NCBI GenBank assembly: GCA_002440085.1
Contig: DJRM01000143.1
Location: forward strand, 5,121 to 12,336
Direction of reading: 5' to 3'
Length of the DNA: 7,216 nucleotides
From: Bacteroidales bacterium UBA6360
GTDB taxonomy: Bacteria > Bacteroidota > Bacteroidia > Bacteroidales > UBA932
The notes under the pieces were generated by a model. It had not been told where the DNA came from and did no database searches. It saw nothing but the letters and a program-made list of their open reading frames with translations. The position numbers were made by a program, and so were the translations under genes. This document shows, piece by piece, positions 1-5,934 of this stretch. Numbering within the stretch: the first letter of the stretch is position 1; each line of letters begins with the position of its first letter.

Positions 1-28
1 CACAGTAATCCGAAGTTTTAGATGGATT

Positions 29-1198
29 TTACACCAGTAGGCCGCCCTTGGCGCGTATATCCTTGGTAACGATAGGATTGGAATAGATCTTCAGGAAATG
101 TTCCCGCACGCCGGCGCGGTCCAGTTCGGGCTCGATGGTGTCGAGCTGATGCTCCATGTAATCAACGAACCATTTCTTGTCGGCAACGGTGTATTTTCCG
201 GCAAAGCGGTCGCCGCCGCCCAGAATGTCGTAGGCGACATAGTTATTCTTCCACAGCCTGTAGCCATCGACCACACGGATGTTCACCGCATGACGGATAT
301 ACTGGTATCGGTCGTTTTTGTCGCAGAGCGAAGCGAGAGAGAGTTCCTCGTCGGTCAGCGGCTTGCCTATGTTCAGATGAATGTCTCCCTTCTGCTGCGT
401 GACGCCCACGAGTATGCTGTTCAAGTCCTCGCCGTGCGCCTTCGAGTATTTCCCGTCACGCTGCGTTATGAACGTCTCGCGCGCCTTAAGGATGTCGCAC
501 GGCTCAATCTCGTATGAAATGCTCATCGGCACGATGTTCAGTTCAGCGAAATTCTGCTTGAAGCTGTCAGGCCGCCCGCTCATGTCGAGCATCTTCAGAA
601 GTCCCTGTTCGGTGGTGTCATAGCCGTCCTTCGTGCGGCCCTGCCTCTGCGCGAGCCATACGGAACTTTCCCCCGTGGTGATGCTCTTGCGAATATATCG
701 CGACAGTCTCTGGGACGAAAGGTAAAGCTCGCGTGCAGAAACGCCCCTTATGACCTTGATCATGCGGTTAGAGCGAATCAGATACTCGATGAACTTGTTC
801 TGAATCAGATTGTCGCCGACGCATATTTCAGTAGGGTGCAGATTGTTCTGGAAAAGGACCCACTGAAGAATCGCGGGGTCGAGGATTATGTCCCTATGGT
901 TCGAGAGCATGAGAAACTTCCTGCCGTCCTCTATATTGGCGATGCCGTCGTAGGAAAAATTGCGTGCCGTCGTGTCGAGGATGCGCTTGACAATCTTCGA
1001 CATGATCATATACTGAAAGTCATCAATCGACTTCATCTGAAGCAGCTGTTCCCCGAGATAGCCGGCGTCCTTCTCCGGATAGAAATATTTTGAAATCTTG
1101 GGGAGAACCGGGCTTTCCGCAATGTGCTGAAATGCGTCAACGGCCTCCGCATCGGTCTTGTAAGGTCCGATTGCGTCAATATCGCTAAAATCTTCCAT
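29..1198 (-). CDS. PlsC-like 1-acyl-glycerol-3-phosphate acyltransferase family protein
   Basis: This 389-residue protein is likely a glycerophospholipid acyltransferase that moves a fatty acyl group onto a lysophosphatidate-like acceptor at the inner face of the cytoplasmic membrane. The catalytic block is S-N-H-R-D-I-I-L-D at residues 99-107, with His101 and Asp107 as the likely charge-relay pair; the spacing is HX5D rather than the usual HX4D. A second block, A-Q-R-Q-G-R-T-K-D-G at 184-192 and following, stands where PlsC has its F-P-E-G-T-R-S motif. Residues V-P-M-S-I-S-Y-E (223-230) fit the later family motif. There is no signal peptide or obvious transmembrane helix. It is longer than typical PlsC (about 240 residues), with extra N- and C-terminal segments; from memory this size and motif set recur in Bacteroidota. 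The start ATG has no clear ribosome binding site. It lies 67 bp downstream of queA on the same strand with no convincing promoter between, so co-transcription is likely. The acceptor cannot be read from sequence. Confidence 0.84.
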   Translation of the reverse strand: MEDFSDIDAIGPYKTDAEAVDAFQHIAESPVLPKISKYFYPEKDAGYLGEQLLQMKSIDDFQYMIMSKIVKRILDTTARNFSYDGIANIEDGRKFLMLSNHRDIILDPAILQWVLFQNNLHPTEICVGDNLIQNKFIEYLIRSNRMIKVIRGVSARELYLSSQRLSRYIRKSITTGESSVWLAQRQGRTKDGYDTTEQGLLKMLDMSGRPDSFKQNFAELNIVPMSISYEIEPCDILKARETFITQRDGKYSKAHGEDLNSILVGVTQQKGDIHLNIGKPLTDEELSLASLCDKNDRYQYIRHAVNIRVVDGYRLWKNNYVAYDILGGGDRFAGKYTVADKKWFVDYMEHQLDTIEPELDRAGVREHFLKIYSNPIVTKDIRAKGGLLV

Positions 1199-1265
1199 AT
1201 CGTTTCATATTATATGCGAAGTGCATCATTTGTTCCGAACAATCCGCGAATATACGAAAATATCG

Positions 1266-2483
1266 TCAAAAATCCGCGCGGTGAAGTATGGAACTGTCGC
1301 CGTAGCTGAGGAAACGGAACCCGTGAGCGAGCGCGTAGTCGTAAATAGGCTTCCAGTTGCCTCCTACAAATGCCGAAATCAGCAGCAGCAGCGTACTCTG
1401 AGGCTGATGGAAATTGGTAATCAGGGTCTTCACGACACGGAAACGAAATCCGGGAACAATGATTATGCGCGTGCCGGCGACGAGTTCGTCGAGTCCGTTG
1501 CCTTCGAGATATGAGATTATAGCGTCGATGGATTCCTTGAAGGAATATGAATAATCCCTCTCGTAAGGCTCCCATTGTGAAACGTCGGAAGGCCGTCCGT
1601 CCTCGATGCAGTGAATACCTATATAGTACAGGGACTCCAATGTCCTGACGGATGTGGTACCTACGGCCGTGACATTGTCTCCGTTGTCACGAAGTCTGCG
1701 CAGCAGGTCGAGTCTTACGGAAAAAGGCTCCCTGTGCATATGGTGCTTCGATACGAGGCTGTCCTTGACAGGAAGGAATGTTCCTGCCCCGACATGAAGG
1801 CAGACATCCTCGATGTCGATTCCTCGGCTCCGAATGCCGTCAAGCACGCGCTCCGTGAAGTGTAGGCCGGCAGTCGGTGCGGCGACGGAGCCGCGATATT
1901 TCGCATAGAGGGTCTGGTAGCGCTCAAGATCAATCGCCTCCGTGTCTCGGTTCAGATAGGGAGGAATCGGAATGTTACCGCAGACTTCAAGAACCCGAGA
2001 GAACGGAATCCCGTTTTCCCAGCGGAACTCGACCCCGGCCGTCTGCCCGTCACGGCTCACAAGGTCTGCCGTCAGTCCGATTTCAGCGACTTCTCGGGAG
2101 TCTTCAGGATTGAGTATATGCAGCGTATCCGCCTTCCACTTCTTCGCATTGCCGACTATGCACTTCCATCGGCACATTTCCGTGGCGGCAAATATCAGAT
2201 TGTATTCCACGGGAAACTCCGGTTCAAGGCAGAAGATTTCTATGACAGCGCCCGTCTCGCGCCGGAAGTGCATCCTCGCGGGAACAACTTTCGTGTCATT
2301 GAACACCATCGGGGCTCCAGTAGGGAGAAGTTCCGGGAGGTCACGGAATATGTGCTCGCTTATCGTTCCGTCCGCGTCGTATTCTAGAAGTTTCGAGGCG
2401 TCGCGCTCTGCAAGCGGATACTTTGCGATGCGTTCGTCTGGAAGAGGATAGTTGTAGTCTTCTATGCGTATTTCCGGAATCAT
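1266..2483 (-). CDS. queA: S-adenosylmethionine:tRNA ribosyltransferase-isomerase (QueA), long form
   Basis: QueA transfers and isomerises the ribosyl part of S-adenosylmethionine onto preQ1 at tRNA position 34, giving epoxyqueuosine in the cytoplasm. Family landmarks appear in order: D-Y-x-Y-P-L-P-D-E-R-I-A near the start, F-N-D-T-K-V-V-P-A-R at 61-70, G-N-I-P-I-P-P-Y-L at 169-177, A-A-P-T-A-G-L-H-F-T at 201-210, H-V-G-A-G-T-F-L-P-V-K at 230-240, G-T-T-S-V-R at 275-280, N-F-H-Q-P-Q-S-T at 357-364 and S-Y-G-D near the end. At 405 residues it exceeds E. coli QueA (356). Most of the extra length is about 36 residues inserted between T-S-V-R and the I-I-I-V-P-G strand, roughly residues 290-335. 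The usual F-H-L-P-x-S-T reads F-H-Q-P-Q-S-T here. From memory both traits mark a Bacteroidota long form. It leads the minus-strand pair with the acyltransferase, behind a -7 box about 22 bp upstream. Confidence 0.95.
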   Translation of the reverse strand: MIPEIRIEDYNYPLPDERIAKYPLAERDASKLLEYDADGTISEHIFRDLPELLPTGAPMVFNDTKVVPARMHFRRETGAVIEIFCLEPEFPVEYNLIFAATEMCRWKCIVGNAKKWKADTLHILNPEDSREVAEIGLTADLVSRDGQTAGVEFRWENGIPFSRVLEVCGNIPIPPYLNRDTEAIDLERYQTLYAKYRGSVAAPTAGLHFTERVLDGIRSRGIDIEDVCLHVGAGTFLPVKDSLVSKHHMHREPFSVRLDLLRRLRDNGDNVTAVGTTSVRTLESLYYIGIHCIEDGRPSDVSQWEPYERDYSYSFKESIDAIISYLEGNGLDELVAGTRIIIVPGFRFRVVKTLITNFHQPQSTLLLLISAFVGGNWKPIYDYALAHGFRFLSYGDSSILHRADF

Positions 2484-2505
2484 GATATAGTTATCTTTTA
2501 GGCTG

Positions 2506-2513
2506 CAAATTTA
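2506..2513 (-). promoter_or_regulatory. Candidate -7 promoter element for queA
   Basis: Read on the minus strand this is TAAATTTG, a perfect match to the Bacteroidota -7 consensus TAnnTTTG. It ends 22 bp before the queA ATG, implying a short leader of about 15 nt. No TTTG is visible at the expected -33 distance, so the call rests on the -7 box and its position alone. Confidence 0.5.
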
Positions 2514-2574
2514 GCGAATATTTCCGAGATGACTCTCCGTCCGACGATTTACATCTCAAAACAAACATCTTTTT

Positions 2575-2611
2575 ACATGCGTATTTACACATGTAACCCA
2601 CGGAGACATGT
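2575..2611. repeat. Clustered ACATG words with a TTACA-CA-TGTAA dyad
   Basis: ACATGC (2575-2580) and ACATGT (2589-2594 and 2606-2611) lie 14 and 17 bp apart. The middle copy sits inside the dyad TTACA-CA-TGTAA (2585-2596). The related word TTTACA also occurs at 2548, 2572 and 2584. Similar half-sites in a promoter-bearing gap suggest a protein-binding array, but no binding protein is identified. The words are short and AT-rich, so chance is not excluded. Confidence 0.35.
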
Positions 2612-2628
2612 ACCATCACCTCCGGTGA
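2599..2628. repeat. GC-rich segment with two mutually exclusive short hairpins
   Basis: CGGAG (2601-2605) pairs with CTCCG (2620-2624), extendable by two pairs past a bulged G. Alternatively TCACC (2616-2620) pairs with GGTGA (2624-2628) around a three-base loop. The stems share bases and cannot coexist. The segment stands out against its AT-rich surroundings, but no transcript across it is established. Confidence 0.35.
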
Positions 2629-2760
2629 AAAGCCATCAACCTTTCAGTATTGTATCATAATTTTTTCTAATAGATTGTTTACCCTCTAGTTATTTTCTTA
2701 AATATTAGTCATTTATAATATATATTCTATAGTTTTACATATAGTAATTGCGTAACATCG

Positions 2761-2794
2761 CTCCTATTGGATGTCAATATCGTTCAGATAGGAG
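2761..2794 (+). repeat. Inverted repeat, candidate plus-strand RNA hairpin
   Basis: CTCCTAT (2761-2767) and ATAGGAG (2788-2794) are perfect inverted arms. In plus-strand RNA the stem extends inward past one bulged A (2786) by U2768-G2787, G2769-C2785, G2770-U2784, A2771-U2783, U2772-G2782 and G2773-C2781, leaving a seven-base loop. Three of these are G-U wobbles that become A-C mismatches on the minus strand, so any RNA role would favour the plus strand. No T-run follows, so it is not a standard terminator. Confidence 0.4.
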
Positions 2795-2809
2795 TAATTA
2801 TTGTGCATA

Positions 2810-2835
2810 GTCAATTGAAAACCATCGGAATTGAC
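2810..2835. repeat. 7-bp inverted repeat GTCAATT/AATTGAC
   Basis: Perfect arms at 2810-2816 and 2829-2835 flank a 12-base loop. The element starts 15 bp after the 2761-2794 hairpin, and the two are bracketed in part by TAATTATTG direct repeats (2795-2803, 2851-2859). It could be an operator or a second RNA stem. Arms of this length can arise by chance in AT-rich DNA. Confidence 0.35.
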
Positions 2836-2890
2836 CAAAATTATCTCTACTAATTATTGGTATAGTTTCCACAAATTCTTCACTATATAT

Positions 2891-2902
2891 TAACAATTGT
2901 TA
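2891..2902. promoter_or_regulatory. Perfect 12-bp palindrome, candidate operator
   Basis: TAACAATTGTTA is a perfect palindrome ending 11 bp upstream of the -33 box of the regulator promoter. Its symmetry and location fit the binding site of a dimeric helix-turn-helix protein, possibly the XRE regulator itself. Binding is inferred only. Confidence 0.45.
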
Positions 2903-2904
2903 CA

Positions 2905-2917
2905 CAAACGATGTTTG
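2905..2917. promoter_or_regulatory. Inverted repeat CAAAC-GAT-GTTTG covering the -33 box
   Basis: Five-base arms (2905-2909 and 2913-2917) flank GAT. The right arm contains the TTTG of the -33 element (2914-2917), so a protein bound here would block the sigma factor. It lies three bases after the 12-bp palindrome; together they form a compact operator-like block. Confidence 0.45.
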
Positions 2918-2946
2918 CAGACTTCCGATATTTTTATTTAACTTTG
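2914..2946 (+). promoter_or_regulatory. Bacteroidota-type promoter for the XRE regulator
   Basis: TTTG (2914-2917) and TAACTTTG (2939-2946) are separated by 21 bp, matching the Bacteroidota primary sigma factor pattern (-33 TTTG, about 19-21 bp, -7 TAnnTTTG). Transcription should start near 2952, leaving a leader of about 15 nt before the ATG at 2967. This is the clearest promoter in the window. Confidence 0.72.
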
Positions 2947-2966
2947 TAACCTTACTGATTACAACT

Positions 2967-3518
2967 ATGAACTCGCGTCTTTTACAATTTCTGAATGCAG
3001 AAAACATCACTCAGGCACAATTCGCGGACTCTATAGGAGTCACGCGCGCAAGCATCTCCCACATAATATCTGGGCGGAACAAGCCGAGCTACGAATTCAT
3101 CTCGGAAATGATGAAAAAATACCCGCGACTGAACCCGGAATGGCTGATTTTAGGAAAAGGCAGGATGTATAATGAAAATGACAGACCGGTGCAGCATACC
3201 GCAGATGTGTCAGGCGGCGAGGACCTGCTCTTCCCTACCGATTTTGAGTCCGACGGGCCGGCGCTTCAGGAACCGCCCCGGCAGATGACGCCTGTTCCAT
3301 CCCGGATGAACGCAGGAAGCCTTCCTGATAGCCTGGTCACCTCAGCGGCCACTCGGAGCGAGGAGCATCAGTCCCCCGGTTCGTCTCCTGCCCCTGCCGG
3401 AGCGACGGCAGACGCTCCAATGGCTTCCTCTGCTGCATTAACCTCCACCAGACCGCGAAGTGTCAGCAAAATCATAGTTTTTTTCGACGACGGAACTTTT
3501 CAGGAAATGCGCGGATAA
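2967..3518 (+). CDS. XRE-family helix-turn-helix transcriptional regulator with disordered linker
   Basis: This 183-residue protein is a probable DNA-binding repressor or regulator. Residues 1-66 form an XRE/Cro-like domain: the helix-turn-helix spans about 16-37, with Q-A-Q-F-A-D-S-I-G as the scaffold helix and T-R-A-S-I-S-H-I-I-S-G as the recognition helix. The following N-P-E-W-L-I-L-G-K-G-R-M-Y (56-68) is typical of Bacteroidota members. Residues about 70-165 are low complexity, rich in Pro, Ser, Ala and Thr, and probably disordered. The end, S-K-I-I-V-F-F-D-D-G-T-F (167-178), looks like a short beta-strand pair; from memory similar VFY-D-x-T-F tails occur in related Bacteroidota regulators. 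There is no peptidase or ligand domain. The start is fixed by the promoter about 20 bp upstream. Dyads around its -33 box suggest autoregulation. It reads toward the DHODH-like/cinA pair 96 bp downstream, which may be a target or part of the same unit; neither is shown. Confidence 0.85.
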   Translation: MNSRLLQFLNAENITQAQFADSIGVTRASISHIISGRNKPSYEFISEMMKKYPRLNPEWLILGKGRMYNENDRPVQHTADVSGGEDLLFPTDFESDGPALQEPPRQMTPVPSRMNAGSLPDSLVTSAATRSEEHQSPGSSPAPAGATADAPMASSAALTSTRPRSVSKIIVFFDDGTFQEMRG

Positions 3519-3533
3519 TTCCGAAATTATAGC

Positions 3534-3541
3534 TAAGTTTG
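3534..3541 (+). promoter_or_regulatory. Candidate -7 element ahead of the DHODH-like gene
   Basis: TAAGTTTG matches TAnnTTTG exactly and begins 16 bp after the regulator stop codon, implying a leader of about 65 nt before the ATG at 3615. No TTTG lies at the expected -33 position, so this may be weak, activator-dependent or accidental. Its TTTG also forms a short stem with CAAA at 3545-3548. I see no terminator between the regulator and this gene, so read-through is possible. Confidence 0.4.
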
Positions 3542-3614
3542 CTTCAAATTCTAAGAAACCGTTCATTTTTTATGTTCAGTTCTCTTTGAGTCGGATTTTC
3601 CTATTTGAGAAGTC

Positions 3615-4604
3615 ATGTACAAGGCACTGCTGAAATACTATCTTAGACACAACTCACCGGCCAAGGCATTCGGAATCGCGACGGACCTGCTCGCTGCGGT
3701 AAGGAAGATTCCTTTCGGAAGGAATCTTGTCCGAATGCGCTACAGAAATCGGATAAGGACAGACCGGAAGCTCGAAATTTTCGGTCTTAAGTTTGCAAAT
3801 CCAGTAGGGCTCGCTGCTTCAATAGATACTGAAGGTGTTTTCTATAACAGTCTGTCCGACTTTGGGTTCAGCTTCATTGAAATTGGCCCAATGTCTTATG
3901 TCAAGCAGGACTACAGCACCCCGGCAAGGCACTATCTCGGAGTACAGAAGGCCATCGAACACCTACGGACAGATAGCCCGGACTGCATAATAGCCGGCAA
4001 CATAACCAGAAACGCCCGGAGCCGGGGCAGCGAAATCGTCAAAGACTTTGAAAACGCCTTCGCGCTGCTCTATGACTTTGTCGATATGATTGTGATAAAC
4101 CCCTACTGTAATGGCACGGAAGAACCGGAAGGCGAAAGCGGGGCTGAGGGTGCCTACGGTCTTACGGAACTGCCGGAAGTAATCGACAGGATACTGACAA
4201 TGCGCCTGTACTACGACACGAACAAACCGGTCCTCGTCAGGCTAACGCCCGAAATCACCCGCGCCCAAACAGATGAAATCATCGAATACTGTCTTTCCGG
4301 AGGAATCGATGGAATCGTGGCCGGAAGTACGCTCCGGCGCAATGACGACAGTGACGGGAGCGAACTCTTTAACAAAAACTTGAGGTTCGTAAATTATATA
4401 TTCGAGAAATCAAATGGTTTGTTGCCCATCATCGGGGTGGGCGGAGTCATGAACAGCACTCAGGCACAGCAGATGCTCGACGCCGGCGCGTCTTTGATTG
4501 AGGTCTATACCGGACTTTTCCGCGAAGGACCCGCCATCGTGAAGAATATAGTCAACAGGCTGCCGGTCAGAACGGGGCTTGCGGAAAAAACAGATACGAA
4601 ATGA
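3615..4604 (+). CDS. Dihydroorotate dehydrogenase (PyrD class 2) family paralog with rebuilt active site
   Basis: This 329-residue protein has the class 2 (quinone-dependent) DHODH layout: an N-terminal membrane-association segment (about 1-45), then an FMN-binding barrel. Clear landmarks are F-G-L-K-F-A-N-P-V-G-L-A-A (56-68), D-F-G-F-S-F-I-E-I-G (82-91), A-G-N-I (127-130), I-G-V-G-G-V (273-278) and V-Y-T-G (297-300), the last two forming the FMN phosphate site. Substrate-site residues are changed. The normal D-K-x-G lysine is Thr72. The N-R-M-G-F-N-N orotate segment is missing within a deletion of about 16 residues after position 91. N-x-S-S-P-N-T reads N-P-Y-C-N-G-T (162-168), placing Cys165 on the catalytic serine position. 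The conserved flavin-site lysine is Arg209, and T-N-T-T is A-G-S-T (236-239). The frame is intact, so this is not a decayed copy. I infer a flavoprotein with another substrate, or a pseudoenzyme; automated annotation would probably say pyrD. Its stop overlaps the cinA start. Confidence 0.85.
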   Translation: MYKALLKYYLRHNSPAKAFGIATDLLAAVRKIPFGRNLVRMRYRNRIRTDRKLEIFGLKFANPVGLAASIDTEGVFYNSLSDFGFSFIEIGPMSYVKQDYSTPARHYLGVQKAIEHLRTDSPDCIIAGNITRNARSRGSEIVKDFENAFALLYDFVDMIVINPYCNGTEEPEGESGAEGAYGLTELPEVIDRILTMRLYYDTNKPVLVRLTPEITRAQTDEIIEYCLSGGIDGIVAGSTLRRNDDSDGSELFNKNLRFVNYIFEKSNGLLPIIGVGGVMNSTQAQQMLDAGASLIEVYTGLFREGPAIVKNIVNRLPVRTGLAEKTDTK

Positions 4605-5884
4605 AACAGACAGCAGCCTCAATCTGCACAATCGGAGACGAGATTCTGATAGGTCAGATCGTCGATACCAACTCGTCGGTGATTTCGAGAAGCCTGAACG
4701 AAATCGGAGTGAGAGTCACGAGGATGGTCTCAATCGGAGATGACGGGAAGCAGATAATTGAAACTCTGGAAAACGAACTGTCCTGCAATGATATAGTCAT
4801 AGTCACCGGAGGTCTTGGCCCAACTAAGGACGACATCACGAAGCCAGCCCTGGCGGAACTGTCAGGAGCCTCCGGCTACAGGCAGGACGCACGCCAGCTG
4901 AAAATCATCCACGACATACTTCGCTCCAGAGGACTTGACGTGCTTGACATAAACATTGCACAGGCATCTGTTCCGGACAACTGCGAAGTGATTCTCAACC
5001 GCATGGGCACAGCTCCCGTCATGGTTTTCCCATTCGACGAGGGAAGGTTCGGGCACAAGGCACGGCTCTATTCAATGCCGGGAGTGCCGTTCGAGACGGA
5101 GGCTGCGCTTCCGGATGTGATTGCGGACATCAGAAAGAACTTCGGACACTCCGCAATCACCCACAGGACCCTGATGACTTTCGGTCTCGCGGAATCTGCG
5201 CTTTCAAAGAAAATTGAACACTGGGAGACAGCCCTGCCCGAGCACATACACCTCGCCTACCTTCCCAATCCCCTCACGGGAGTCAGGCTGAGGCTGTCCA
5301 TATACAGCGGGCACCGTCAGGAAAACGAGGCGGAGCTTGAGCGTCAGATTGCGAGGCTTCGCGAAATACTCGGAAACACCATCTATGCGGAAAGCGACAG
5401 CAGCCTTCAGGCAGAAATCGGCAGGCTGCTTCTCAAAGCCGGCAAGACGGTCAGCGCGGCCGAGTCCTGCACGGGCGGCAAGATTTCAGAACTGATGACC
5501 TCGGTTCCAGGATGCTCGGCCTACTATCTCGGCTCCGTAACCTCCTACGCAATTCCGGTGAAGGAGAAAGTTCTCGGTGTTCCGGCTGAGACTATAGAAC
5601 GCTTCGGGGTCGTCAGCGGGGAAGTCGCGGCGGCAATGGCGGAGGGAGTCCGCAAACTCACGGGCAGCGACTTTGCCGTTGCCACGACCGGTGTTGCGGG
5701 TCCGGGAGGCGGCACTGAAACCAAGCCGGTAGGGCTCGTCTGGGTCGGCGTAGCCTCCGAAAAGGGGACAAAAACGGCATCATTCACATATAAGAATGAC
5801 CGTAGGCGCAACATCGAGCGTTTTGCGGCCGCTGCGCTCCATTTATTATGGGAAACAATATCTGACAAATGTAACCAACAATAA
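4601..5884 (+). CDS. cinA: CinA family nicotinamide-nucleotide amidohydrolase
   Basis: CinA is a two-domain cytoplasmic enzyme. The N-terminal MoCF/COG1058 domain (about 1-170) has A-S-I-C-T-I-G-D-E-I-L-I-G (6-18), Q-I-V-D-T-N-S (19-25) and T-G-G-L-G-P-T-K-D-D (69-78); in characterised members it hydrolyses ADP-ribose or related pyrophosphates. The C-terminal PncC domain (about 265-420) has A-E-S-C-T-G-G (287-293), G-S-V-T-S-Y (311-316), Lys321 and G-V-A-G-P-G-G-G (364-371), and deamidates nicotinamide mononucleotide to nicotinate mononucleotide, recycling NAD breakdown products. Ser289, Tyr316 and Lys321 align with the proposed catalytic residues of stand-alone PncC. At 427 residues it is full length. 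The ATG overlaps the preceding TGA (ATGA), so translation is probably coupled to the DHODH-like gene. The historical competence name does not imply a DNA-uptake role here. Confidence 0.95.
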   Translation: MKQTAASICTIGDEILIGQIVDTNSSVISRSLNEIGVRVTRMVSIGDDGKQIIETLENELSCNDIVIVTGGLGPTKDDITKPALAELSGASGYRQDARQLKIIHDILRSRGLDVLDINIAQASVPDNCEVILNRMGTAPVMVFPFDEGRFGHKARLYSMPGVPFETEAALPDVIADIRKNFGHSAITHRTLMTFGLAESALSKKIEHWETALPEHIHLAYLPNPLTGVRLRLSIYSGHRQENEAELERQIARLREILGNTIYAESDSSLQAEIGRLLLKAGKTVSAAESCTGGKISELMTSVPGCSAYYLGSVTSYAIPVKEKVLGVPAETIERFGVVSGEVAAAMAEGVRKLTGSDFAVATTGVAGPGGGTETKPVGLVWVGVASEKGTKTASFTYKNDRRRNIERFAAAALHLLWETISDKCNQQ

Positions 5885-5891
5885 GATAATC

Positions 5892-5934
5892 GATATAACA
5901 ATAAAGTTTAATATGGAAACAACTTTGTTATATC
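5892..5934. terminator. Inverted repeat between convergent genes, possible bidirectional terminator
   Basis: GATATAACAA (5892-5901) pairs perfectly with TTGTTATATC (5925-5934). Past a three-base bulge (TAA, 5902-5904) AGTT (5905-5908) pairs with AACT (5921-5924), closing a 12-base loop. It sits in the 61-bp gap between the cinA stop and the dipeptidase stop, where a shared terminator is expected. The stem is AT-rich and no strong T-run follows on either strand, so it is not a textbook intrinsic terminator. Confidence 0.5.

Larger units (their letters stand above)
2484..2966. other. Divergent intergenic region, AT-rich, no gene found
   Basis: These 483 bp separate the divergently read queA and the XRE regulator. 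I see no convincing coding frame or tRNA. The left edge holds the queA -7 box and the right edge the regulator promoter. Between them lie a cluster of TTTACA/ACATG words (2548-2611), a small GC-rich dyad (2599-2628), a very AT-rich stretch (about 2640-2760), two hairpin-forming segments (2761-2794 and 2810-2835), a 9-bp direct repeat TAATTATTG (2795-2803 and 2851-2859) and two operator-like dyads just upstream of the regulator. It is longer than two divergent promoters need, so it may carry operators or an unannotated small RNA. Confidence 0.7.

Noticed and set aside
98..517. Open plus-strand frame of 139 codons
   Set aside because: It lies wholly inside the acyltransferase gene on the opposite strand, resembles no known family, and the minus-strand protein has clear family motifs.
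1210..1575. Open minus-strand frame overlapping the queA 3' end
   Set aside because: It is in another frame of queA, is Arg-rich in the manner of shadow translations, and queA is unambiguous there.
1972..2451. Open plus-strand frame of 159 codons
   Set aside because: Antisense to queA, with Ser/Arg-rich composition and no recognisable domain.
2640..2760. AT-rich stretch considered as a replication origin or attachment site
   Set aside because: No DnaA-box cluster, iterons, integrase gene or duplicated tRNA end is present.
2967..3518. Regulator as a phage CI-type repressor marking a prophage edge
   Set aside because: No peptidase domain and no phage genes; all neighbours are housekeeping genes.
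3572..3589. Five-codon upstream ORF in the leader of the DHODH-like gene
   Set aside because: Too short and featureless to tell from chance; no pairing or regulatory codons seen.
4601..5884. cinA as evidence for a natural competence locus
   Set aside because: No com, dpr or rec gene is nearby, and CinA proteins are widely distributed NMN-recycling enzymes.
5545..5901. Open minus-strand frame over the cinA 3' end
   Set aside because: Antisense to the conserved PncC domain; no family resemblance and no promoter.
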